Positions 45,864 to 57,800 of a stretch of DNA of 64,000 nt are shown one piece after another. This DNA is from Ctena decussata (lineage: Eukaryota > Mollusca > Bivalvia > Lucinida > Lucinidae), in the NCBI GenBank assembly GCA_963989385.1, contig OZ022515.1, positions 9,146,803 to 9,210,802 on the forward strand, read 5' to 3'. Position numbers and translations under genes: made by a program. The notes under the pieces were generated by a model. That model was not told the DNA's origin and searched no databases. It saw only the letters and a program-made list of their open reading frames with translations. Position 1 is the first letter of the stretch. The number at the start of each line of letters is the position of its first letter.

Positions 45864-48800
45864 GTGAGTATGGTTGTCAATTCGGAATTCTTTTTTTGCT
45901 GGAAGTTAAACTTTGCCTCACAATATGCCGCGGAAACACATGACACCGAGGTTTTATAGTATGTTTGGAGAGGTCAGCAGTTGCAAATCAGTTTTACCTG
46001 CAGATATGTTTTATTTATAATTATTTCTTTTGAAAACATCTGAATCATGAAGCATTATTCATTTTCTTATAACAGGCCAAATTGGAAACTCAAGGTCACA
46101 AGAATGAACCAATCAATGACAACAATTCACTCACACCTTCACCATCCGAAACAAGCATAAGCTTTCAAAAAAGCTTTGTCTATGCTTTGCATTCTAGTGA
46201 TTTTATGTCCCTTTTAATAGTTTGGAGGTCAAATCAGGATGATGGGGGAGGAGTGAAAAGCTATGTGCAATGGAATAGTGTTTAAGGTTAGATAAATGAG
46301 CCCCGACGCGAGAAAACCAACAAAGTGGTTGTGCGCCCAGCGCAGACTCAGATCAGCCTGGGCATCCGCCCAGTCTGATCAGAGTCTCTGCTGTCCGCAT
46401 GGAGGTAGCTTAGACCCTTAGCTACCCTTTAAACGCAAAGTCAAGACTAAGATTGGGAGGATGCCCAGGCTGATCTGAGTCTGCGCTGGGTGCACAACCA
46501 CATTGTTGGTTTTGTCATGTCGCCGCTCAAATTTTCACTATCAGCAGGTATTGAACCTAGGACGACTATCTGTAAGCCAGCATTTAAGCTACTGAACCTC
46601 AGGAGCTCCAATGGCTTTGCATACAAAAATAGCTGATTCGCTTATGGTAAGTTTATGTATGCTTTTCAGTTGTCCATGAATAGCCGACCAATCCAGAGGA
46701 CCAAAGTTGAACATTTTAGCTTGGAACTTCTCAAATGATTCAAAGCAAAATATAAGGGATATACAAAACTGAGGACCACACACATTGTGAGTGCCTCGTG
46801 CTGATCCTGCATTACCAGTTTATAAGGTATCACAATGAATTTGCTATTCAGCTGTGGCAGAGAGGTGCCGTAGTCGAGTGGTTAGAGTGGCTCAGTTATT
46901 TTGCAGGAAGTCACCGGAAGGTCATGAGTTCGCGACTCACTGTCACCATACGACGACTCGAAAACTCTCTATGTCAATCCAGTAGTAAATGGGTAGCTTT
47001 CTCGAATTAGGGAAGGATAAGGCAGTGACAGGAGAAAGATGGGCTATGCCTTTCAACAGCTGTGCCCAAGATACAGTGGGTCCCTAACCCCCGCTGCCCC
47101 TATGACTATTAGGCTATGGGAAACCTTTACCTTTTAGCTTGGCAAAATTTAAAAAAATTACACATCTTTCAGCAAGAGGCAGTCATAATGGCAAGCAGAA
47201 GTTCCCTTAATCAGTCACTTCCTTTATCAGCAGCCATACATGATATGGAGCAGCACTGCATGTTAAACTATTTCTGCCTCCGTATGCAGAGTCAAATCAA
47301 TAAGTTGGTAACTGATTTGCCGGTAAGCAGTATGGTTACACCTCCATGTTTTTCTGGCATTTTTGCAAAGGGAGATGATTTTTGCGACTTCCTGTTTGCT
47401 TCCATCGACAGAAAATTCCTTCCAAAATGAGATCTACTTTTAAAGGAAAGAATTTACTCCTAGAGGAGCAAATTCTTTCCTTTAAGAGTTGACTCACATG
47501 AAAATGGCAAAGTTGCTTCCCCTGAAAGTGTACCCATTCACTTTTACTATGTTTGCAGCCCAATCCAAGGATCGGAGTTGCTATTGGAGACCAGATACTG
47601 GATTTGAAGGTTGTGAAACATCTATTCCAAGGTGATGTAATGAGGACACAGCAACATGTCTTTGATGAGGTATGTCAGCCACATGAAAAACATTTAGCCA
47701 GATATAAAGGTTTCTGTATTAATCCTAATAAATACCCCTGCTATAATAAACGCCCCCTGCCTCTTTTCCGAAAATAATGTTATAGTATGTTGCATGAATT
47801 CCTGTTTGCTTCACTGGATAAGGTAGCCCTTTGAAATGGGTTCTACTCTTAAAGGATAGTAGAGAGCAAATTCTTTCATTAAATTGACCCCTACTAATAA
47901 GAGAGGCAAAAAATAGTAAAACTGCTTCCTTAGAAGTGACCCATCACCATAATATTGCTTATTAGAGGTATTATGGCAGTTGCTGAATTACATGTAGACT
48001 GGAGCTCCCTATTCTCACGGCACTTAAGGTACAACTGGGTCTGACCTTATAAGGAGGCGAAACAATCCAAAATAGTGCATGTAGTTTAACTCTTCGGTAT
48101 TTCATCTAAACCTCGTGGGATTTTTGTATTTTATATCTTCCGGTTTGTTTCATATTTTTTATCAGCATATAGAACTACCCCATTGTGGTAATATAGGCAG
48201 AAATACGGACTCCATATTCTCACGGTATATTGATATTTGCCTCCTGGTTAATAAATTGAATGCATGCAAAAATGTTTCCTTATTTAAAATGTTGGATCTA
48301 ACATGGTGGCTTTGATATTTATTTACATGCAAGTTTGAGCTGTGAAAAAAAAATAAAAAAGGCGTATCATTATTTGACTCTTCTTTGTAGCCAGCGTTGA
48401 ACAGTTTTATGGGTTTAGGTAGAGCAGCATGGTCAGAGACAAGAGAAACATTACAGAGGATATTGTCATCAGATGATCCAGTACTCAGGGATAACACAGA
48501 ACTCAGGTCAAGGTTAGAAGAAAATTTAGTCACTTTTCCGTACAGGGTTATACTACTGTATTTTTATACCCCCCCACACTTTAGTGGCGGGGTATTATGT
48601 TATACCTTTCGGTGTCCGTCTGTCCGTCCGTCCGTGCTCACCATTTCCGATCGATAACTTGAGTATTTATTCACGGAATTTTTTTCAAATTTTGCATACA
48701 TATTGTTATCGGCGATGAGTGGTATGGGATTGTTAATGGGCAAAATCCGTCCATTTTTAACGGAGTTACTGCCCTTTTTCGTATTGGAAAAATGGTTTCT

Positions 48801-51800
48801 GGCCTGTTATTCCTTTACTGTTCATGATATCTGAATGAAACTTCACAGATATGTTGCACATCAGAGGTTACATATTGTGACTAAGGACCGTCACTCTGAC
48901 CTTCCCAGTTTGTGAGTTATCCGCCCTTGATAGGTCTGAAAAAAAGGTTTTTGACCTATTGTTCCTTTACTATATGGAATATCTGAATATAACTTCACAG
49001 ATATGTTTCACATCAAAGGTAACATATTGTGACTAAGAACCGTCACTCTTACCTTTCCCGTTTGTGAGTTATCCGCCCTTGATTGAATTAAAAAATGTTT
49101 TTTACCCGTAGTTCCTTTACTATGTGGAATATTTAAATGAAACTTTACAGATATGTTTCACATCAAAGGTTACATACTGTGACAAAGAACCATCACTCTT
49201 ACCTTTCCAGTTCATGAGTTATCTGCCCTTGATAGGTCTGAAAAATGGTTTTTGACCTGTAGTTCCCTTTCTATATGGAATATCTGAATAAAACTTCACA
49301 GATATGTTACACATCAAAGGCTTCATATAGTGACTAGGAACTGTCACTCTGATCTTTCCGGTTTGTGAGTTATCCGCCCTTGATTGATCTGAAAAACGTT
49401 TTTTTATCTGTAGTTCCTTTACTATATGGAATATCTGAACGAAACTTCATAGGTATGTTTCACATCAAAGGTTACATATTGTGACAAAGAACCATCACTC
49501 TTACCTTTCCAGTTAATGAGTATTCCCCCTTGATAGATCTGAAAAATGTTTTTTGACTTGTAGTTCCTATACTTTTTTTTTTTTTTTTTCTAACTTTTAT
49601 TTCACATTTTCCAAATTTTACACAACATACATGTTTATACAATTGGGTTTTCTACATCTATCTATTTCTTATCCTATACAATTTATTTTTCACACATAAT
49701 TCTTACACTTTCAAAGACAAAAGAAAAAGAAAAACAAGTATGTAATCATAATAAAAGTGAATAAAACAGCATGATTTGAAAAGGTTCCTAGTACTTATTT
49801 ACCCCTCTTCTTCTTCTTTGTTTTTGCTATAGAGCTGTTAGTTAAATCTCATAAAAAAGAAAAAGAAGTGTTTCTGTTATTTTGTATCACCCCATCGCCA
49901 CTCAGAACATCATGTACAGGGGTCCATATCAGGTAAATGGAAAAAAATAACCTCCATCACTTTTTTTCCCCCAAAAGTAAAATCTGACAGAAATTAATGG
50001 AAATTTAGTGCATATTGATTTAGTTCCTATGATAGACAGATATTCAAAATAATATCAAATTAAAATTATTGGTCAGTATTACAACATCTGATTTTTGATC
50101 AACAGAGTCATTATTTTTCCGCACCCTTATAACGATGTCTTGGGTATAACATGTCAAAACAGACAAAACTGGCATCCTCTTTAACTTCTACATAACGTTT
50201 TTATAATATTTTAAAACCAAAATGATTTTTCTGGATTGCTTTGTGTTTATTTGACGTTTTTACGTAATTTATCAAATAAAAATCCGTTACACAAAGACCT
50301 GTTTTGCCGGTTATGCTGTCGGTCAAAATAACGATTTTTTTTATTTGATCTGAGACAGGGAACTCGTCTCAAAACTGGGCAGATTCATTATATCCATTTC
50401 AAGAGCTGTTGTTATACTGTTGGTTTATAATTTTTACTTGATGAAAGGTTATTCGTTCTTGAAAAAAAAAAACGAATTTTTGCAACAACGGTATCTGTCG
50501 GTCAACTTCATAACATCCGATTATATCGTCATACCGCGTATTGTGGAAGAATGCTCGGGTGATTTACACGCTGAACTAAGTTGTATCAACACCGTCTAGT
50601 GATCTACGTCATCAGTAGTTGTGCGCGCGCTTCAATATGGACGACAGCAGGGTAAGTGAATTGTCGGTCAAACATTTTTTCCGTTCTAACGTCCATCACA
50701 TACAACCAGTGGATGAAATATTAAGTTCTTGTTGTTATCTGATGTTCAGTGGTTTCTAGTGTGTATTCTTTTAACAGTATTATTCAACAAAGGCTGAATT
50801 TTTGTTTAGAGATGGCAAACTTTCGACAAGCAAAAACGGCTGTTACATTTGACAGAATCTGTATTACCCCGGAATGTCAGCGGTAACTGCCGAACAGATA
50901 GCAGTTGGTTTTAGCAACAAAATATCAATACAATTTACGATGATTATCCCAATTTGTGATTTTTAAAGTTAGTTGTTTGGTTTAATCAAATTAATTGAAA
51001 ACACTCTGAATCATTCTGTACTCATAAAATTTTCGCATGCCCGTAACATTTTGACAGCTTTTTCAGTGACTGGAAGTAACAATTGACATGAAAAAGTTGT
51101 CCATAGTAACGTCCGATCAAAGTTTGTTTTCATAAACAGCACAAGTTCTTCACATGAGCTAATATTCACCATAATGAAAAATTCCCAGGGTGTTTTGTAT
51201 TTTTGTCTTTGAAGTTTATTCTTTCGAGCAAAATCAAGTTCAGCTGTGCAGTGTAAGAGTATTCCGTTACATTTTGACATAACTACTTTTTTTTTTTTGA
51301 TGTTAAATTTGACAATCATTCTCAAAACACCTGGATCAATAGTAACTGCTGATCAGGGTTTCCATTCTATAATACTTTTAAAACTTACTTTGAATGCATA
51401 CTTAATGTTTTCAATTAGAACTATTCAGTTGTTCTGGAATGTTTTGCCCCTGTATCAGAGCCTAAAGTTTACATTATGTCCGGCGTTTCACTTGTTCCAG
51501 TTTTTTTTTTCAGCTTTTTAACTTTGACTGGAGTGTAAGAATGGTATAATACTTAATAGTTTGCATCTCAGATCAGATGCAGCGTCCATAGGTCTCTTGA
51601 AATTTGATGAAAGACAAGATAAAAAGATGTAAATGTCATATCAAGTCATGTTTAACATCCGTCACTTTTCTTTATTAGTCAATCGGTCAAATGTAACGTC
51701 CAAACACATTTACCGTATTTCTTCGGCTATAAGGCGAGTCGTTTATAAGACGGGGGGTGTTTTTTGGACTGTCTGGGCAAGTATTTAGCTTAGCCTTGCC

Positions 51801-54800
51801 TATAAGACGGGCCTATTTTCTGCCAATTCCCCAACATGGGCGGATGATCGGCGCCCTGTTACTTCATTCTGCTGAGATGCTAGATTTACTACTAAATTCC
51901 CCAAAGGTCATCACCGGTCACCGATGTCTACATATATTTAAACTGGTCGGCTATGCAGTTACCGTAATAAGCATAAATATCTTGGATTAATTACCTCATT
52001 ATTTTATCCAGTATGAGCAAAGGTCGTATTTCCATAAGTTAAATTTAGCTTTGCATGTACACAAGTGGAGAAAACATATTCCTGTATCCCAGTTTGAAGA
52101 TGGAAGAATCCATATTAAACAGATTATGTTTTTATTCACTAGCCGAATATTGAGAATAAATACAGTCAATATCCAAATCCAACAAATATTGTGTCACCTA
52201 AAGGTCATTGACCGGCTCACTTTTTGTGGCTTCTTTGATCTTACTACAGCTCGATCAATACTGCTCTCAAAATAATTACATAACCGACTCAGTTTTGACA
52301 GGTCACTCGGGTCAAGTCAGGATATTAATACCGACAGATAAAGAGTAAAAGTGCCTTACGTTTTTACATCTAGGTTGCAGAAAAATACCTATATGAATGT
52401 TTAGGAAAAAAATAAAGATGATAATGTTACACATTGTTTGCGGATTTGGAGTTCAAAAGGAGTTTAATGAGGGCACACAGTAGAGAAATTCGGTTTTGGT
52501 AGATGCAATCAGTGTTTGCATACGGTATCATTTCATGTGATCGGTACTAGAGGTATTGTTTATGTCTCAACACCTATTGGGTTTTGCGATGCACCTGGAC
52601 ATAACTAAATGGGAGCGCCTTGTATATTTATAAACATGGACCGTGACCAGCTGCTCAGGGACTTTGGTGAAAATAGCTAGGGTGTCCAAAGCCTCGGTTA
52701 TAAGACGGGGGCAAATTTTGGGGGTCATTTCGGCGGGAAAAATCCCCGTCTTATAGCCGAAGAAATACGGTACATCAACAATAGTTTATATTGCGAAACG
52801 TATTACAACTAATACACACAATCGGGCAATCAAGCTCAAACAGTAGAAACCAGACTTTTACCAGAGTGATAATTAATTCCCTTTCCACAAAGCTGACTTG
52901 ATGCAAATGTTAAATGTGTTAGAAAAAGAAGTAACGTCCGTCACTTTAAAACAACCCACAAAAAGGAGAAACAAAATTCCCTCTTTTGCCAAATATTTGT
53001 TTAAAACAAATACTACACTTTTAACTCTTTAATGAAAAACTTATCTGTTTTAATATCAAAATATACTATGTCATATATTCACATATATATTGACCAGGTA
53101 ACATCCATCACATTTAGTAGGTCATTAACTATTGTTCATAATTTTTTAAGAAAATCATAAACTATCTTTTCCCGGCCAATTTTTGAAACTTTAATTATCA
53201 TTTTATCAGTATAATACAAAAAATGGTTCCAATTAGATCTTTTAATAATTCATTGTGATGGAAGTTATTTTTTCCATTTACCTGATATAGACCCACAGAT
53301 ACAAAACATATGTCCTTCAGGTAGTATTTAATTTTACTGTCTCTCACTAGGAGACTGGAAAAGTTTATTTAGACTGTTGTATGTCGTCGTAGAAATACAA
53401 TTATAATACACCTTTGTCAATTTTAGGCGTGTATCATATGATACACCATAGTTGAAATATAGTTAAAGTTCTCGCTTCAGTGAACTGTAGAGGCACTGAC
53501 GATGCGTGCTATACCTATGTACAATATAACGTGATCTACATTTATTTGAAACGTGGCTTTTGACCTGAGCGCAGAATTGAAGAGGACATATATATATTTG
53601 GAGGCTATATCGCTTATAAGTGAGTTTTTATTTATTTTTCTTTTATACAACATACGAGCCGCGCCACAAGAAAGCCGAGGAAGCGGCTGTGCACAGAGCG
53701 CACACCCAGATCAGCATGGGCATCCGGCAAGTCCAATCAGACTCCTCGCTAGACGCCTAAAGGGTAGCTAAGAGACTCTGCCACCTTCATGCGGACAGCG
53801 ATGCCACTGATCGGACCGGCCGGACGCCCAGGCCGATCCGAGTCCGCGCCAGGCGCACAGCCACCCTATCGCCTCCACACCCCCGCCGCGTCGCGGCTCG
53901 TATATGATCATATAGTATTGAACCTGCACTAGAAGATACCTCCGCACCTGCGAGCACAGAGGATCCGCATCGGCCCGGGTATCTCCGCAGTCTCGTCTGA
54001 GTCTCTCCTGTCCTAGAAATATCAAATTCCTTATATATGTAAAAAAATAGGCTCTGATCAGTCCGCGGGAACACACAGGCAAAGCTTACGGTCTCCTGTT
54101 CGCAGTACGTATACACACAATGTCGAATCCACATTGATTCACCGTCATGACGTTGAATCAACGCTGATTCAGTTTGGACTCATCGTCCTGTGCCAAGTGG
54201 AAGGTGCTTATAAGCTGTCTTTATTTTTAAGAAGTAAGATATGCCGAAATAAAAGTGTACTTCCGATCGTTCGCTAAGGTGAAAGAACGGCGTCAATTCA
54301 CCCGTAAACTTCTCAGTATCTTAGTTTAAATGGCTGTAATTTAATTATCTGTCTATATAAAGAGGATTTTGCTATAGCTATGTATTAGCACTCTTGTAGA
54401 TTGAGGTCAACACCATAAGAGATTACTGGCATGAACTGAGACTGGATTATGTTAAATTAAGAACCTCAAACTAAATAGGAGCCATTTTTGTACAATTGTA
54501 TAAAAAATATTTTATTTCCAGTTTCCAAATTGGCTAAAAGTACCCAGAAAGCTCATTTAACATACGGACAAGTTTTCTTCTAGCTTTATACTTGTTTTAG
54601 TCTCCTTCTCACAATAGATTAAAACGTTAATATGTGAATGTGAACGAAAAGGGAGAAAAAATACAACTTTTTGATATTTAGTGTTTTTTTTTTAAAAAAG
54701 AATATATACTCGATGGCTGGTACTAAGTTAGATTATCATGATCACATATACCCTATAAAAACGACAGGAATAGCTCACAATATACCTATCATCACTTATT

Positions 54801-57800
54801 GATCCTAACCATCATTATACTAGCAAATGGCTCTACCCTTTAAAGATTAACTCCCTAACAAAACTTCGAAAAGGTTTTCTAAAGGAATGTTTTCTTGAAA
54901 GCTCTAAAATAGTCCAAATTAACTATTGGCCATAGGTTTAAGACATAAAAAAATATTGACACGGAAAATGTAACAAAACTGGAATAATCGTGGACCACAG
55001 TCAAAGTCGTGTTATTAATCCCCATAAAATCAATTGTCACATATTACCGTAATATTGCAAAAATTATCTGGCTATCATCAAATGACCGTAAGACCAAATA
55101 TTGATTTCTCAGTATTTCGTGATTTTGCTAATTTGCATATACGCTTTGAACATATTTTTTTACCCTATAATTATTTTTAACCAGAACATGTTTATTGACT
55201 TTCACATGGGATTATAATACAATATCTATTGAAAATTAGTAAAAGAGAATAAATAAAAAGAAAAACAGAATGATAATTGTAAAAGGATGAGGGAATACAA
55301 ATTTACTCTCGGTTCATCGCTTAACTTTGCCTAGAAATAGAATTTTCAATTACGAGAGACTTCTCTAACAGGAATACAATATTGAAACAAAATTATGTCA
55401 ATGGCCGCTCACTGCCATACTGTTGAAACAACGGTAACTAAACACCGATTCAAAGCCGCGCCCAGCGGGCTTCTCTCTCTCTCTCTTAGAATTTAGACCT
55501 CATCCAGAAAGATTCCACTCCACCAAGTAGTCTAAGTTTAAAGAATAACTTTATCTTCATTTGCTTTGTGAAGAAACGGCAATCTTTGAGTTAGAGAGTG
55601 GGTCGTAGACAACCAAGTTAATATTCCAATACCTGTTACATATTAAGAAAGTGCTTTCGGCATCTTAACTCCTCTGATAGAAATAATCATACAGTGGTAA
55701 CCATTTTGTAAGAAACTTCGTCATATTATGCTTAATACAGGCTATATATCGTTCATTTTGGAATTTTCTCAATATAATGGATATGAAGTAATCAATACTT
55801 AATTCTTTACAACTAAATTTATTCACATATATATAATGTTTCGCGATAATACAAATATAGGATTTTAAATCGTTTTTATCTTGTTGAGAGAATAAAATCT
55901 TTTTTGCCTCTAAGTCTATTGAGATATTAAAATTAGTAGATAACCAAAGATTTAGTTGGCCCCAAAATGCCTTTACTTTTTCGCAGTCTACAAATAAATG
56001 ATATATGGTTTCCGATTGCTGGTGACAATACTCACATAAATTATCATCGACTTTATTTATTTTATATAAAAACGATTTTGTAACCAAAATTTTATTTGTA
56101 ATTTTAAATTGAAAATCTTTTAATTTAATTTCCTTAATAGATGTTAAAAGGTTATTATAGTTCGTCCACTGTTGCACAGTTATGATTCCTATCTCCCGTT
56201 CCCACTTATTATGCGGCAAAAACTCATTTGCTGATATCAAAACATCATAAATTCGTCTACACCCTTTTTTATCTTTAGTAAGTTGTTGCACATAAAAATT
56301 ACTTTTAACATTATATCTGCTTATGATAGACACTATTTTGTTACTATTCAGTATATTCTTCCATTCCCTCGGAATTCTTCTAAGTAATGATTGATAATGC
56401 AAAAACGTACCTTTGACATTAAACTTTTCTTTAAAATCTTCAAATTGATGAAATTCCCCGCCCTCATCCAGAATATCCCAAATTTGTCTTACTCCTTTTA
56501 CCCACCATTCTTTTATAAAGTAATTATTACCGTTATTTAGATTACGATTGTACCATATAGGAGAGTCAAGAATATGTTGAACTGTTTCAATTTTTACCCG
56601 GTTACAGAAATCCGCCCAATTTTGTAAAAGTTCTTTCCAGAAAGGGTTATCTATTAAATGTTTATTTTCATTAACATACACTTGTCCAAAAGAAAACAGT
56701 TTATGAAAATCTATTTTGGATAGTTTAGTCCAGGCAATATTCTCAGAACTTACAATAACTCGTCTTAGCCATGTTATTTTTAATGCTTTTATAAATAGAT
56801 TAATGTTAATCATTCGAAGTCCACCGGCTTTCAAATCTTTGACTATTACGTTTCTTTTTATCCGGTCCGGTCCCGAGTTCCATAAAAATTTATAAAACAG
56901 TCTTTCCAACCTTTTAATAAAGTCTTCAGGTGGATTAGGTAGTGCTAAAAGTAAATGAATAAATTTAGCTAAAGCTAATGACTTAATAATTGTTATCCTA
57001 CCGAGAAGAGTCAATTTTCTTTTAGACCATTGTTTAAGTATATTTTCAATTCGTGTAAAAGTATCATTAATATTAACATCCCAGATATCAAAAACTTCCG
57101 TTGTAAATATCACCCCTAGAATTTTAAATGGTCCTTGAGACCAATCAAGATTATAATTTTTGCATAATTGTCTCCTGGAATTACTTAATGACCCAACCCA
57201 GATTGCCTTTGTCTTTTCAACGTTTATCTTTAATCCCGACATCTTATAATATGTATTTAAAATATCTAAAGACTGTTTTAATGAGTCTTCACTCCCGTCT
57301 AGAAATAGCTGTGTGTCATCTGCATATTGACTTAGTTTAAATTCTTCTCCATTAATCCGAATTCCTTTTATTATTTTATCTTTTCTTATCATTTGACCTA
57401 ATATTTCTGCGCATAAAATAAAAATGTATGGAGAGATAGGGTCTCCTTGTCTGCATCCCCGTTTTAAATTAAAAAAATCCGACATGAAGCCATTTTGGAT
57501 AATACATGATTCAGAACCTTTTTGGAAAAGATGAAGCCAAGCTTTAAGGGATGGTCCAAAATTAAAATAATTTAAAACTTTTTCTATAAATTTCCATGAA
57601 ACAGTATCGAAAGCTTTTTCGAAATCTATCGATAAAATTAAACCGGGTATTTCTTGTCCTTTGGTTTCAAATAGAATATCATAAATAAGTCTGACATTTT
57701 CTCCAATAAATCGGCCAGAAATGAACCCCTTTTGGTCATCGTGAATAAGGTTTTTAAGTACAGATTTGAGTCTATATGCTATAACAGAAGAGGCAAGTTT

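Noticed and set aside
47116..47430. 104-codon plus-strand frame in FAH intron 1 as an extra exon
   Set aside because: It has no similarity to FAH; exon 1 joins exon 2 in phase without it, and its second half is the AAAGGAAAGAATTTGCTCC repeat.
51011..51521. Transposase remains in the 3.4-kb element (frames of 91-104 codons)
   Set aside because: No recognisable motif, and frames lie over the repeated non-coding words.
53768..54161. 104-124 codon minus-strand frames
   Set aside because: GC-rich palindromic element copy 15 and neighbouring repeat; no domain features.
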